A stretch of DNA of 64,000 bases from contig JBANDB010000015.1 in assembly GCA_037576215.1 (NCBI GenBank), positions 2,294,001 to 2,358,000 of the forward strand, in the 5' to 3' direction. Position numbers and translations under genes: made by a program. This DNA comes from Armillaria gallica (Eukaryota > Basidiomycota > Agaricomycetes > Agaricales > Physalacriaceae). The notes below the pieces were generated by a model, which saw only the letters and a program-made list of their open reading frames with translations, ran no database searches and was not told the origin of the DNA. Positions 22,365-34,540 of this stretch are shown here, piece by piece (the first letter of the stretch is position 1; every line of letters begins with the position of its first letter).

Positions 22365-23567
22365 ATAACGGCCCACCCTGCTTGGATAATTGCGGCTGGT
22401 GCAGGACGCTATTGCTCTCGGCAAGGACGACGACGACGACGAATGATAGCAAGATAGAGGTCAAGGACAAGGCCCACGCTGACGAAGAAAACAGGTACGT
22501 TTCTCTGTAAAGCCTGCCATATATCTGGTGGCTTGAAATTATCATAGTGAGGACTCAGACTCGGATAGTGTTGCGCCAATTAGGTCGGAGACCTAATTCA
22601 CGCTGCTGTTTAGCAAAGGGCCTCAGCGAGGCCCTGATTCGCATGCGTGAATCACAGCTATTTAGCAAGGGGTCCGGGGCTACGCCCTCGGGAGCTGGAG
22701 GCTATTTAGCGCTAAATAGCCTGCGAAATAGGTCTAATTAGCTGCGAATCAGCATCGTTGGGATGGTATACTATTGTGGTATCATGTCACCTCGTCCTTA
22801 AAATTCAATTCCCTTCCTTACTATTGCAATACCATAGTCCCGATTTTGGACTGACTCAGATCCATTCAGCAAGCAAAAAGGTGGATTCACCCTGGTGCAA
22901 ATTGCTGCCATTTGCTAACAGAAAATATATAGGAGCGAGGGTCTCAAGCTTTTTTGACTTTCACTCATGAATGTGGGGCCGATGGCCGATGGCTATGGTG
23001 AATGTTGATGATAAAATTCCGGTTTTGATGCTGAATTTGGCTTTGTAATATCATTATAGGTACGTACATGAGTCCGGTCTATTTCGCCCTATTTCGCAGC
23101 TGAAATTTGGTCCTTGAAAAGCCCGTTGCTAATCAGCTGCTGAATAGCGCTAAGTAGCGGGTGCTGAATAGCAAGTGCGAATTACATCAGCCTAATTGGC
23201 GCAACACTAGACTCGGACCCTTGAAAATCAAGCGCGAACGAGTGGAAGAAAAGACGCGAATTGTCGGCATCATCAGCGGCGTCACAAGAAGCAGAAATTG
23301 CCACCACCAACCCTCTTCTCAACCTGGCGGCTGCCTTGGGACAGGAAACGCCTACTGCTGTACCCGGGACCTTCTCCGTGAAACGGCGTCAGGATCACGG
23401 TACATGCCGGTCCTCCTTCCTACTAATATAACCTGTTTTTCTAGACCTGATCTTCAAGAACCAGGCTATGGACACGAGGGACAACCAGTTCGTTAATGAT
23501 CTCCCGAGGACGGAGTTTCACAGGTGCGCTCTCACGCGTACTTTAACCTGGCAAAGTTTATCAAAGG
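22365..23567 (+). pseudogene. CWC15/Cwf15 spliceosome-protein pseudogene, interrupted by a MITE
   Basis: Remnant of CWC15, a component of the Prp19-associated (NTC-related) spliceosomal complex. The 3' part is clear: a frame reading RELSASSAASQEAEIATTNP, LLNLAAALGQ, FSVKRRQDH, spliced over an intron at about 23399-23444 into DLIFKNQAMDTRDNQFVNDL and RTEFHR, then NLAKFIKG. This matches the conserved C-terminus of the family (VFKNQ...FVNDLLR.EFH..F...FIK). The N-terminus matches as ITAHPAWIIAAG, where the expected ATG is ATA (22365). The acidic centre follows (Asp codons near 22425-22442). Stops, lost frame near 23250 (KIKRERVEEK is in another frame from RELSAS) and the 644-bp insertion at 22566-23209 show it is dead. 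A functional copy should exist elsewhere, because the gene is normally single-copy and important. Confidence 0.65.
22566..23209. mobile_element. Non-autonomous hAT-like MITE, 644 bp, with 8-bp TSD
   Basis: Terminal inverted repeats begin TAGTGTTGCGCCAATTAGG at 22566 and end with the reverse complement at 23209. Both sides are flanked by the 8-bp direct repeat GACTCGGA (22558-22565 and 23210-23217). An 8-bp duplication and a TAGxGTTG start are typical of the hAT superfamily. No transposase ORF is inside. Subterminal regions carry repeated GCTATTTAGC / GCTGAATAGC motifs, a hairpin GGGCCTC-AGC-GAGGCCC near 22619 and a perfect palindrome GGCTATTTAGC + GCTAAATAGCC near 22701-22722. These may be transposase-binding sites. 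Confidence 0.85.
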
Positions 23568-24276
23568 TCTGTTTATTGAAATTCTGGAGTCCACGCGTCA
23601 CTGATCTATATTTCAACAGTGATCCCCGTGTACTAGGTATCTCTTTGGTGCAATAAATACATATCGATCAATTGCGATTACGGTCAAATTTCCGCAGTGG
23701 CTCCTCGTTTAGGAGAAGATAATACTTTTGACAAGAAAGTTCACACACCGGGTTTTCAAGAAGTCTACAGCCATCATATATACCGCCCTGTATGAGGCGC
23801 TGGTGAGTCTAGTTCAGTCCAGCCGATTTCGAGCTGATTGAACACCGAACTCCGAGTCTTTCGCCTGGCTTCGTTGCGGCTGAGTGCTCCCCCCCACGAC
23901 CGGAGGGTCCGACGTCTGGATGCTTGGCTCCGTAGTGGAGAAATGGGTCTGGGCATCGTACAGAATCTAGATGAAGTACGCATTCAGTGCTTAGTTAATT
24001 CCCTGTCGTATAAACCTACCTACGGGCTTTAGAAGCAGTCGTTCGTCCTTGACCTTGCCTTGACCTCGGTTTCACGAGATTCAAAAATCGTTTGCACTGC
24101 ACTGGTAGGTCTCATCAAACTTCTCCCTCTTCCATTAGACTGCAAACCCCTTCTTGAAGCGGTAGCAGAGGATATATATATATATTGAAAAACTTGCGTC
24201 CTATAACCACAAACCAGAACATCTACTTATGTGGATAGAAAAAATAACCTGTATCCTGACTTTGGTACACAATCCT
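23568..24276. other. Intergenic
   Basis: About 700 bp between the CWC15 remnant and the hydrolase gene on -. An alternating TA run lies at about 24173-24185. Small overlapping ORFs at 23774-24032 are not convincing. Confidence 0.5.
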
Positions 24277-25835
24277 CTAGGATCTAAGCAGAAGAATGGA
24301 GGATATCGCAGGCATGAGATAAGCCGGCCATGATATCATGCTCTTGGTTGCTCCACTGGTCCGAAGCTGAGGAAGAGGCTGGTTTGGAGGAACATTGTCG
24401 TACAGGAACAACTATCGAAATACATTAAATTCGCTCACATAGAGCCAGAGGACGTCCTTACCTTGTCGATTCCAGCCTCGCTATTCATCATATCCTCATT
24501 CGAGTGCGACACTCCCTCGACCCAGTCAACGGTCGCACTTGACGGCAGAGATCCCTCCAAGGCCTCAAGCATTGCAATGAAATTCTGACCTCTCTCTAAA
24601 TGGGTGCTCCCTTGCGTCTGAAACGAGATTAGCTCAGTAATTGCATACGGGATAGAAACCGAGAGGCTCCTGACCAGCGCTTCACATCGCGTGTCTCCAG
24701 GACCATTATCCTTCTAAAGGCAAAGTAAGCAGAGATACTGATGAAGTACCGTCCAAGAGACACTTACCAAACCCCACGCGTAGTGAACGTTCCTGCCATT
24801 ATATCTCGATACCACACCCTTTCTAGCCCAATCCCCAGCAGAATACCCTGGAAAGCGGCCCGACAATCCATATTTGTAGTCGTCCACACCTCCACACGTC
24901 GCATTAGGGAACGGCCGATCCTTCGTCAACCAGCATAATGACCCGGGATTAGCTGTTCTGCTTCAGCAAAGCAGTTCCCTAACAGAGGATAACCAACCTC
25001 ACCTATCCAAAAGTGAAGCCTATCGTCATTCTTGGTCGATCTCCGGAGAGCAGCGTAGCGCTGGGTCATCTGCGCACCTGCAGAATGACCCGCGATGACG
25101 ACGGTCTGGAAAATTATCATGAGAATCATGGAATCTCTGCGAGGTTCTGTTACTTACTCTAAGATTTGGGTATGTGCGAGTATCCATGTAGTAATCCACC
25201 AAGACGTCGAGGACCGCAAAACTACTGAGATGTGGCGGGGCGATACTCTCATGGCCACTAACCCATGTCGTCGCGCCCCAAATCATCTGTCCATCGTGGG
25301 CCGCACCTGCCTTCATATCTGGTTGCGTCAAGAAGCACGGTCCCATGATGGATATGCCATCGCGTCCGCTAACGGCCCCAGACTTTGTCGCATTCGACAG
25401 AGCATTGTTCATGACGTTCCAATCTGATTCACGAAGATAAACATTCCAGCACTTGGGAGCAACAAAATAGGCTTACAGAACCAACAATCCCGGTTCTGAG
25501 AGCTCATCGTTAGGTTGTGAGATGGTCAGGTACGAAGAAGACTCACTCGTCCTGGTAAAACTATCACTGCCCTAGTTATGTTTTCATTATCTACCCCGCT
25601 GGTCTGGTACACGGGCTACAAGCCCATCGTTAACTAACACATACGAAGTCAAATGAACCATGTAACCCACCAAGCTTCCGCCGCCCACGTCCCAGTCAGG
25701 ATATGCGGTAGCATCGATGACCTCTGGTAATGTATGCCAGCCATTGTCGGGATCCCCTCCGACGACTGGATTGGGATTACCCTGGGATAGAACAAAAGTG
25801 AGAGACGCTAGTAAGTAGAAGGAGCGGAACAACAT
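24277..25835 (-). CDS. Secreted alpha/beta hydrolase (esterase-like)
   Basis: Extracellular hydrolase of about 400 residues. The ATG at 25835 gives a signal peptide MLFRSFYLLASLTFVLS, then QGNPNPVVGGDP. After short introns the frame reads SGVDNENITRAVIVLPGR, SDWNVMNNALSNATKSG, GISIMGPCFLTQPDMKAG, MIWGATTWVSGHESIAPP, VVIAGHSAGAQMTQRYAAL (GHSAG nucleophile), FWIGEVGYPLL, DWVEGVSHSNEDMMNS (likely catalytic His in VSHSNEDM) and LFLYDNVPPNQPLPQ. It ends with a hydrophobic tail YLMPAISSILLLRS and TAG at 24277, which could be a GPI-attachment signal. The layout matches uncharacterised secreted hydrolases of Agaricomycetes. The second exon junction (58-nt intron near 25616-25673) was chosen to keep frame. 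Confidence 0.8.
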
Positions 25836-26486
25836 GACAGTAGCCGGAGAACTGGCGATTCACCATTCATAAAATGTACCAATTCATCGTGTCAATGATT
25901 GATAGAATACATTTTGTCGGTTCCGACGACGGGGTTTAAGAACGTAAAAAGTTTAGACGTCCATTCATTCCTTGCCATAAGCCGTCGCGTCTATAAATGA
26001 CTTTTTGAATAGCTGTAGCGCTAGAAGAAAGTATTAGTATGGCGACATAGTATGGGAAAGCAAATAAACATACCAGCTCGCGGGGGGAAGATGTACGGCA
26101 TCATACACGCAGCAAGCCGTTTCCGCAAAGCGTAAATACGACAGGATGGGCCATGACTGTCGTCAGAGCTTCTAATTTAAGAGCAGATTTCCTTCGTCAT
26201 CGCTGATTTACGGAATTGATGGGCGCCTCTTTTACGCTATGCGGTACTATTGCATTGGTACTGGCACAAGGTTGGTAGCGGGAATACGAACGTTGCCGAG
26301 ATGCCGGCTACACAACGCTGAGCTCGAAATTAGGAGCAAAAACGCCCGTCATTGCATAAAACCCAATAAAAATATACAGATAGGCATGTCTAGTAGGTAG
26401 GTAATGCTACATGTTGCAGTCGAACAGAGAGACGACGAGAGTAGATATAGAAATATAGTTTTGTTGGAGAAACGCCGTCCTTTAGC
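25836..26486. other. Intergenic
   Basis: About 650 bp. It must hold the promoter of the secreted hydrolase and the 3' end of the glucanase gene. No ORF or repeat was recognised. Confidence 0.5.
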
Positions 26487-28067
26487 CTAAGACCAATCAT
26501 AATCACCGACCAGTGCGTTGAAGTTGTACGAAGAGGGATTCATATTGAAAACGAATCCATCCGGCTTGAAATCCGCGACGCTGTTTCCATTCCTCGACAC
26601 CTGGACCTGGACCTGACAGTTCTCCCTGAGCGGCAGACTAATCTTCCATACCCCACTAGACAGCCGCCAGAAGAGATCTGAAGAACCGCAGACAAGTGAA
26701 ACGGTAGAAGGCTGCTTCAGAAACACAACTGCCCAGAGAACGTCTTTTGTCTGGGGAAATTCATTCCATAATCGGTGATTTGACAAGTTTAAACGCTTAC
26801 AAGATTCCACCGATCAGGTTTCCCTACGCTGTCATTGGGAACATCTGCTGCCGCAGGGAAGAGACGGCTCCACAGGTAGATGCGGTTGTAGTCGAAGTTT
26901 GAGTAGTGTCCGGATTTGAAAGCGCCGGCGTACTCAGAACCGAATTTCAGCCAACCTTAAAGAACTTATCAGCACAGTAATCCCGAGGTTCACGACTGAA
27001 GGCTCACTTTGATGATCATAACCATTAGTCCATGCATCCGAACCAGCCTGAGAGCCCTTGATAGGTCCTAGATAGTGCGATTCTCCATAGTCATTCCAAG
27101 TCAGTAGCTGCACCAGATCCACTTGCTCTCTGTTTGCGATGAGGAGCTCCCAGCGTGCAGCGAATAGCCAGTCATCGGGGCGGTAGATCCAGTTCTTGTT
27201 GTACGTGTCACGTCCATAGTGCTGGGAGAAGCATTCGACAAGATAAACCGGCTATTCGAATAGCCACCTACAGTGAAGAACCAAGGCGAACATGCTGCCA
27301 TGTACGTCTTCCCCCCTAGATTCGAGATATAGTTCTTGTCAGAGTCGAAGGTGATATCCTTGTCGTCCTTTGTCCAACCGGAGTCCCACTTAGAAGCGTC
27401 GTCAGCAAGTTTCGAGGTGCGATGAAAACGACTCACGTTGAACAAGCCATCAGTGACTGTGAGTCCTGAAAATCGCGATGGGTCCAGAGAGAAGTAAGGC
27501 ACGAAATGGATATCTTCAGGAAACTGGGATTTGACAGCGGAATTCCACCCAGAATTGATATCGCCCATTCCAAAGAGGCAGCGTTCGCCAGAAAACGTCG
27601 ACACAAACATTTTTGATCGGAAGAGATAGTAGGATCCGTGGTCATGGTACTCGGCGATGTAGTCGCGTATCATCTTGGCATCTTGAGTGGAAGCGCAGGG
27701 CATAGAGGACATATCAAAGGAGAAGAACAGCTTGAAATTCGTTCCCAAGTCACCACAAGCGCCGAAGGCCTTAGCTATTTGATCTCGTTCCCAAGAGTCT
27801 CCACCGATGTTCAAGGCAAAGGCGTCGATACCATTAGCAGAGGCGAGTTGAATGTCTAATAGACTTTAGCTCAACGAGGAAGGAACAAAACGGTGAGTTT
27901 GTACCGTTTTTCCAATCATCGTCACTGTACGAGCGCGCGTTTCCTACGATGAAATGGGCGACGACCGATGCCGGCTTATCGCCAGACGCAAGAGTGCCAG
28001 AAAATAGAGAAATAGAGAAAAGCGTGAAGAAGAAAAGATAGGCGGGCAGAAGGGTAGCCAGGTACAT
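26487..28067 (-). CDS. Glycoside hydrolase family 71 alpha-1,3-glucanase (mutanase)
   Basis: Secreted enzyme that cleaves alpha-1,3-glucan of fungal cell walls, about 440 residues. The ATG at 28067 opens a signal peptide (MYLATLLPAYLFFFTLFSIS) and KPASVVAHFIVGNARSYSDD, the GH71 N-terminal motif. Then ANGIDAFALNIGGDSWERDQ, FKLFFSFDMSSMPC, YYLFRSKMFVSTFSGERCLF, IHFVPYFSLDPSRF, YMAACSPWFFTHYG (via intron), and LLTWNDYGESHYLGPIKG. The WNDYGESHY block with its Asp and Glu is the hallmark of GH71. The C-terminal beta-rich part ends NALVGDYDWS with TAG at 26487. Introns are at about 27847-27905, 27388-27434, 27231-27272, 26955-27006 and 26760-26828. Possible roles are cell-wall remodelling or attack on other fungi. 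Confidence 0.9.
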
Positions 28068-29725
28068 GGTGGAAGAGGGTAGAGTGATGCTATTATTTGG
28101 TCGTGTATTTTGTCGCGGTATGGGTCCATCTGGTCACGAGACATCAATCTTTAGGGCAGGTCATCGCGCGCAAAAGGATTTTCTTGGGATTTCTAGCTTT
28201 TCTTCTTTGTGCTTGACTTGAGATATTTTAAATCTATCTGTGGGTGTGTTCGCATTTCGTCCCGAGATACCGCCTTCTCGAGGTGACGAGCTTCTCAGCA
28301 TCAATCTAGCATTCGTAACTTTTCGGAAACAAACTCGGAGCAAGCCTTTGACTCTCTTCGTCAAACGGTTTGGACAAATTTCTTGGTAGGTTACTCTACA
28401 CTCCCGGGATTAGACGTTGTATTTACTTTATCTTATTCGTGACAGATATTTCGCTACCTAGTATTGCGAGCATCTGTCTAGTAGCAACACAGATGTCTCC
28501 TGTCTCCACTGGGTCAAATCCCATAGGAGAAGTGTACTCCACTGCTAACGTATATTGTAGTCACGACGCAATAGTCGGCCTCATTGAAGAAGTTTTTCTC
28601 TGCGGTTTGCTCTTTCTCTTCATTTGTGGATAAATGGTCGGACTTAGATGTTAACACCAGTCATCTAATGAATTCCCGTCGATGGGGCACTCGATCTTGG
28701 TTCGAACAGTTAGTCTCTTGTTTTAATATATCCAGGCCGCTAATGGTAGGTAAGTAGTATTACACGGCAGTGTCCACACAGTGAACGACGGTTCCAGTCA
28801 TTACGCGCACGGCGGTGGTTATCCGTATACTAGTACAAACTACGATATACATGACCACTATCACTTGCATGACGCCCAGGCCTAACGTCCCAATCCTGGG
28901 CCAAACACACTCACGCAGTCGTCGAGCAGAAGCACCCAGGAGCAGTAAGCTACACGATAACGGAAGAACACAATTAACATGTTAAGAAGTGTTTACGGTC
29001 GATCTCCTTCCGATCTCCGCTCGCTTGACGAATCATCAGTATTCTGGCTATCAGCGCCACGGGAGATAATTCTGCTTCGGGGATTCAATCAAACTGATTG
29101 TGAGTGTTCCTATATGATCGCCATATTTCTCGTCTGCACGATAGACGACGAATCGTTACTGGCTCGGCGGTTCTCAAGGGGAATGTACAGTTCCAACACA
29201 GCCACCGAAACTTTTTAGGGAGAGATGTCTGATGAACACAGAGAGAATAGGACTCGTCCAACTATCCGTACAATTTTCGAAACACAGGAACGTCGTGGGC
29301 AACTTCGCTGTGATTTTGCAAGCGGGCCTCATGTCCGGAACTCGTTTTAATAATTTGGCGCCAATTTTGGGATCTATCTGTTTCCCGATGAGGCGTCTAT
29401 CCAGAGCTAGTAGATGGATATTGTAGGTTCAGCTGTAAATATCAACCCATAAGGGCCCGAGAAGCGTAGAATCAAAGAAGCAAGAAATTCGAGATGGTGG
29501 TAAATGTCAGAATCAGAATTTTTAGATCATTCTGGAAGGCCTCAAGCGTCACGCGTCAATAGTAGGATATCTCAATGTCGTGTGTGTTCAGAATATCGGT
29601 TAATTATATAATGACAATTATTCTGCGCATCCAAACCAATAGAACGAAATTTCGCAGCAGACTCTGAATTTGCCCTCAAAACAAAAACCTATCAGCACGT
29701 GATCGTTGAATCCCTACTTTAAATT
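28068..29725. other. 1.66-kb intergenic region
   Basis: Long gene-poor stretch between the divergent glucanase (-) and F-box (+) genes. ORFs at 28370-28633, 28979-29218 and 29232-29426 have no signal peptide, domain or convincing splice context. No repeats or tRNA-like folds were noticed. Confidence 0.5.
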
Positions 29726-31063
29726 ATGGAGCAGCCACCAGCGACGCGACCAAATTTATCACACCTCAGCCCATCATCACTATTCAAACAAATTTACGTA
29801 CCTGGAACACGACCACGTCTGCTCATAGAGCACCACCTCATCGAAACAATCTCCCACGACCACCGACACATAGACACCATGCTCGCCAATGCCACTGGAT
29901 TAGCGTGCCTCCCCACCGAACTCCTTCTCGAAATCATCTCTCAGTTCTCCTCACCGCCTCTGAAGGCCTCAATGTTCTACTGTCTGACCGTCGGCAGTAA
30001 GGAACTGACTGAAAGATCTGCAGTGCTCACTTCCCTGTCTCAGACGTGCAAGGCTTACAGGCAGATATTTTTACCGATGCTTTGGGAGAAACTCGAGGCA
30101 TTCCAATGTACCGATCCAAACATCGAAGTGCGCCCTGAACTCACTGAGTGGCAGCAGAAGATTACCAGCGCCATCGTCAGGCAGCTGGAAACCGTCACGA
30201 TCAGGGATCCGGCGCTCGCTGATCATGTCCAGTGCGTCCATCATATTTGTATAATTCTTGGCTTACGAATAGAAGCTCAGATCTATCTCATTCACATTGA
30301 CAGAGTCTGCTCAAGGTCTATATCCTTGGATTGCGAAATGTCTGCCCCTGCTACCTCGCCTGATCACCGTACAGATCTTTGGACTCGAGTTTAAAGGATC
30401 TGAAAACGCTCTCCGAGGAGCCTTTGAAGGCGTCCTCGTCCCTTCCGTCCAGACGCTTGCTATCCCGAACAGCGCTCATGTCATCTTCCCGAGCTTTCCA
30501 AACGTGTTGAACGTCATGTGCAACTGTTTCTACGAATCTTCGCGGGAAGACTTTCTGAAGCAAGTCATCGAGTATTATCCGAATGCCCATCGCGTGCACC
30601 TTTGCGGCTTGTTGCTCGGCCCATTGCTTGAAAGTGAGAAAACAAACTTTCAACTAACAATCAGTACTGACTTTGATAACGTAGTGATGATCCGTCGACT
30701 CCCATACCTCTGTGAAATTGGTCCCATCGCGCTCTATACTGGAATAAATGAGGTGAGGACTTCAAGTTGTTTCTAGTCTCCATCTCATATGGCCGGTACA
30801 AGCTCCCCCTTCAACTGCTTGGACGTCTCCAGAATCTCCGACTTGTCAGACTGACATTAGTCCCCCGAGATTATGGCTACAATGACCGCTGGGACGTATG
30901 GAGCATAAGTCCGTGTGTCATGACTGTCATCGACACACTTCGCCAAATCCCCGTAGGAGCGAAAGAGATCAAGAAGCTCATCATCAATAGTACGTTCACA
31001 GATCAAATTGAGGTGTATGTTGGGCGAGGGACGGAAAGAATGGTGTCCCTACAATCGATCTAG
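29726..31063 (+). CDS. F-box domain protein
   Basis: F-box protein of about 415 residues, expected to act as a substrate adaptor in an SCF ubiquitin ligase. The F-box reads LACLPTELLLEIISQFSSPP and ends with LSQTCKAYRQIFLPMLWEKL. First ATG at 29726; a second in-frame ATG at 29879 (MLANATGLACLPTELLLEI) lies directly before the F-box and may be the real start. Intron 1 (about 30231-30279) joins ADHVQ to SISFTLTESAQGLYPWIAK; intron 2 (about 30753-30802) joins GINE to LPLQLLGRLQNLRLVRLTL. The rest is leucine-rich without a named repeat, typical of the large Agaricomycete F-box families. TAG at 31061-31063. Confidence 0.8.
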
Positions 31064-31466
31064 AATGAGTACCTGCATTTCTAGCTTTCGGATTTTAGAA
31101 AAAATCATGTTGCATGAAATTAAAGGTCTAAACCGGTTTTCCGTTCAATGCGCTGGGTAGCCCTGTCCAAATCCGAACGAAAAAGATTTTAAAAAAAGGA
31201 AGGTTAGTCAGTGGTTCCACCATATTGGTGGTTGGAAACATTAAACAAGACTCGCGCGTTCCTTTCTAAGGATAAGCAGAATACTAAGATTGGGGATACT
31301 AAGGGATTCGTTCACAAACTTGAATCCGCCAACGTTCCGGGTGCATCTTATCATTTTGTATCTTTAATTGTACTGACCATCTTCATCTAGCGCAGGATAC
31401 CGTAGTCTCAGACTTAGTTGATCTGTGATAGCTATACATACGACAATTTTCATACAATACACTAGC
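31064..31466. other. Intergenic with a dispersed-repeat fragment
   Basis: About 400 bp between convergent F-box and SDR genes. Positions about 31337-31397 are about 80% identical to 48587-48647 (shared core ATTGTACTGACCATCTTCAT). This suggests a dispersed element or a duplicated 3' flank. Confidence 0.55.
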
Positions 31467-32564
31467 TTATCCGTGTATGAGCAAATATCCTCCGTCGATG
31501 ACAATGATCTACCAAAGCAATGTCACAAGTGGAGGAGTAAAGAAAGGGAAGAAGCTTACCTGACCATAGGCATACTGATTAGTGGCAAGCATCAGCGCCG
31601 CTTGAGCCATATCCTCATCCCGTCCTGCTCGTCCCGCAGGAATACCTTCCTTGTGGCCGCGCTCACTGGTCATGGACGACTTGTTATGTTCATCGGATTC
31701 GGAAGCTGAGAATACACCAATGAGCAATAGGAGCGACATCGAATAAGAAGACATACTCGTCATCTCAGATGGGAATATCCCCGGCGCGATACTATTCACC
31801 CTCACACTAACCCCAGGTCTCCTAAACTCCTGTGCTAGCAGAGTCGTAAGCTGGATAGAAGCCGCCTTGGATACATTGTATTGGAACTGATGCTGGGAGT
31901 TGGTAGTGATCCCAGAGATCGAAGAAATGTTGATGACAGTCCCAGTATGCTCTGAGCGGGAGCTAGAAGCGGCGCTGAGGAGGGGCAAGAATGCAGCTGA
32001 AGTGAAGTAGTGCCTGTAAAGCACGAGTCAGTGTAATGCAATCACAAAGTAACATCGACATACCCCATGACGTTCGTCTTGTACACATCCAGCCAGTCAT
32101 CTGGCGTGAGCTGCCACATCTCCTTTGTCAGGTCCTGCCCAGCCACCTCTCCCTTCTCCACGTCTGCCGTCTGAGTGGCAATGCCTGCGTTGTTGACCAA
32201 AACATCGACATGCTTTTCCTGCCTCGAGATCGTTTCTACCAGAGCCTGGATAGATTCCTTGTTGGTGTGGTCGCACGGAATACCGGTGATCTTTCCCTTC
32301 TGGTGAACCAGGGAAGTTCCCCAAGAATTAACAGCTTGCTGGAGCACATCTTGACGGCGTCCTGTGATGTATACCCGCGCACCATTGTTGGCAAAGGCTT
32401 GCGCGATCATTAGACCTGTTCGCACAAAAGCTTCAGAAACAATGCAGGCGAGGCTAAATATGAATACCTATTCCTGTGCCGCCGCCAGTTACGACACACA
32501 CCCAGTCCGTAACATTGAACAGGGCGTCGATGGTGAATTTTTGGTTCTGAGAAAAGTTCGACAT
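31467..32564 (-). CDS. Classical short-chain dehydrogenase/reductase
   Basis: NAD(P)-dependent oxidoreductase of about 310 residues. The ATG at 32564 gives MSNFSQNQKFTIDALFNVTD. The Rossmann motif is VVTGGGTGIG (TGxxxGxG), then ARVYITGRRQDVLQQAV, VDVLVNNAGIAT (NNAG), NISSISGITTNS (catalytic Ser) and QYNVSKAASIQLTTLLAQEF (YxxxK). PGVSVRVNSIAPGIFPSEM follows, and a last intron (about 31512-31560) leads to IIVIDGGYLLIHG with TAA at 31467. All catalytic residues are present. The family acts on sugars, fatty acids or secondary metabolites; the substrate is not predictable. Neighbours give no pathway context. Confidence 0.9.
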
Positions 32565-32985
32565 GTTGAGTTGGAGATGGAATTTGTGAGAACGTATCAA
32601 CCTTTATATTGGCAAAATGGCTAACATATCATCATCGTACGTCAGGCCTTCATCATTGATGACTGGCGAGCATACGGCAGAGGTGACGAGGGGGTCGAAT
32701 TAATTTAATTAATTTAAATTAATTAATTCAACTCCCACGAAAACCCTACACCTATAAATCAAGTGCCGGAATCTCAGTTCCAGTGCGGCCACACTGTACA
32801 CCTTTTGGGGAGCTGTCCATTTGAAATTGAATTATGCCGCTACAAGTACGTGAAAACAAAATGGATCGTGACGCATAATCATGGAACTGACAACCGTTTC
32901 ACGCTCAGCATGTCTCGTCACGATCGGGGCTGCGAGGTATCATGAGAATAAAGATTGTATAGAAAGACCAAGCAAGCCCGACCTC
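32565..32985. other. Intergenic with an A/T-only near-palindrome
   Basis: About 420 bp. Positions 32697-32729 are a 33-bp stretch made almost only of TAATT/AATTA units (GAATTAATTTAATTAATTTA then AATTAATTAATTC), nearly self-complementary. It sits 135 bp upstream of the SDR start. It may be a nucleosome-free promoter element or simple sequence. Confidence 0.5.
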
Positions 32986-34282
32986 TCACAGTATGTCCCT
33001 CATATTCAAAACGACTCTCTCGATCCTCGGACACGCCGGCTTTAGCTGTGTTGCAAAGCCGTCCCACTGTCCCCGCCACAGGATCAATGTCTTCACCTTT
33101 GGAAAGAGTACCACTGACTCAGTAATCCTCCTACGCACCTCAACATCTTCCTTCGCAGGCGACAAATCGATATGCAATCGGGTGATCCTTGTGAGGTGCT
33201 CGGATCTCGGACTTATGTTTAGCCACACCTTCGACTCGATGTTCAAATTCATAAGTGGTACGTTTAGATCGGTGATGGAGGTGCGGAGGGCGTTGGTTTG
33301 GAAGAGGTTCTGTACAGCATTTGCTTCTGGAACTATGAAAGGAACGGGACCGTTTGCACGTCACACTCCGAAGACGCGGCATGGAATCAGGAGAAAAAGC
33401 AGTCGGGACAGGCATTCTGCCGTCGAGCTGAGGTCGCCGACCTTGGGGAGGGATCCTGGAGCGAGTTCAGCATCATCAAACGAGATTCGAAGAATGAGGC
33501 TCTGGATAGTAGGATGCCGCAATAGAAAGGGGGTAACGTGGTCAAAGGGAGGTCGGGACACCGCGCAGTAAAATTTCTCAGAAATGACAGAGTCAGGGAA
33601 GGTAGCAAAGCGCGGATGTCAATGCACTCAGGAGTGACGACTGTGGATGTTGATGAATTCATTGAGCTGACAGTCCATTCACAAAAAAGTCGGATAGGAC
33701 GAAGGGAGCACGGGAGATGGTGATATCATCTAGCGTGCTGAGGACCGGTCCGCTAAACCCGGCACCGTCGCCATACTTGACTGGTAGAGAATCATACACC
33801 CCAAGCGCACGGCACTGCGCATGGCGTAGAGGCCAAAAGAGGCGTTCGACCGCCACACAGCTGGTAGGCATTGGCACACTGCATCTTCGAAATCGCAAAA
33901 TCACATGCTGCAATTGCCTCCCTGTCTCGAAGAGTTTTTCCACTTGTTCTATCTCTCTATTGTACTCTTCCGTGAAGTGGCAAGAGAGAAAGTTTAGGGG
34001 CTGCCTCATCGAGAACGAGAGACGGAGAGCGGGGATGCTGCTGAATGACAGGCTGTCAGCGAGCCCGAAGCAAAGGGTGTTGGCACGAAGACGGGAAAGG
34101 CAATCACTAAAGTCCATCTTCGGGAAGAGGAGGAACGTTAGAGCTACGGTGTTGATTCGCCAACACAAGCAAGAGATGGCGATGAGGCTGGAAGGATCAA
34201 GGTCTTGGAAAATGAGCAGGAGAAGTTCATTGGGAAGGTCATTGAGGGTGACCGAGTCAACACGGCGATACACCTGGGCCAT
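32986..34282 (-). pseudogene. F-box protein gene with frame breaks
   Basis: The ATG at 34282 opens MAQVYRRVDSVTLNDLPNEL, LLLIFQDLDPSSLIAISCLC (F-box) and about 205 good residues. It then meets TGA at 33659. Family-like sequence continues in other frames: STVVTPECIDIRALLPSLT, then DHVTPFLLRHPTIQSLIL, then SMPRLRSVTC, then PVPFIVPEANAVQ, ESKVWLNISPRSEHLTRI and LILWRGQWDGF. The last break looks like one extra A near 33358. Standard 45-60 nt introns do not repair all of these shifts, so it is most likely a decaying F-box gene. A truncated 207-residue F-box protein could still be made. A complex exon structure is the alternative. Confidence 0.55.
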
Positions 34283-34540
34283 ATTGATTCTACGACCGTC
34301 AGCATCAGTAAGAAGAATAAGACAATAAGATGTTCCTTACTCACTAATGTCAACTTTTCCTTCCTGTGAGCAGCTTTTGGGATAATCTTGTCCAGTTCCA
34401 TACACGAATACTTTCGTATACAAAGCTTGTGGCAAGAATGAAAGACAAGAGGGGTGTCTGTAGGAGGAAATGAGACAGAAATGCTTGTCAACTATTTGGA
34501 CCGTCCTTGCCGAAACAGGTGTCAGTACAGGAGGATTTTT

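Noticed and set aside
28370..28633. ORF with hydrophobic segments in the 28-29.7 kb intergenic region
   Set aside because: No family resemblance, no conserved splice context, and compositional hydrophobicity only.
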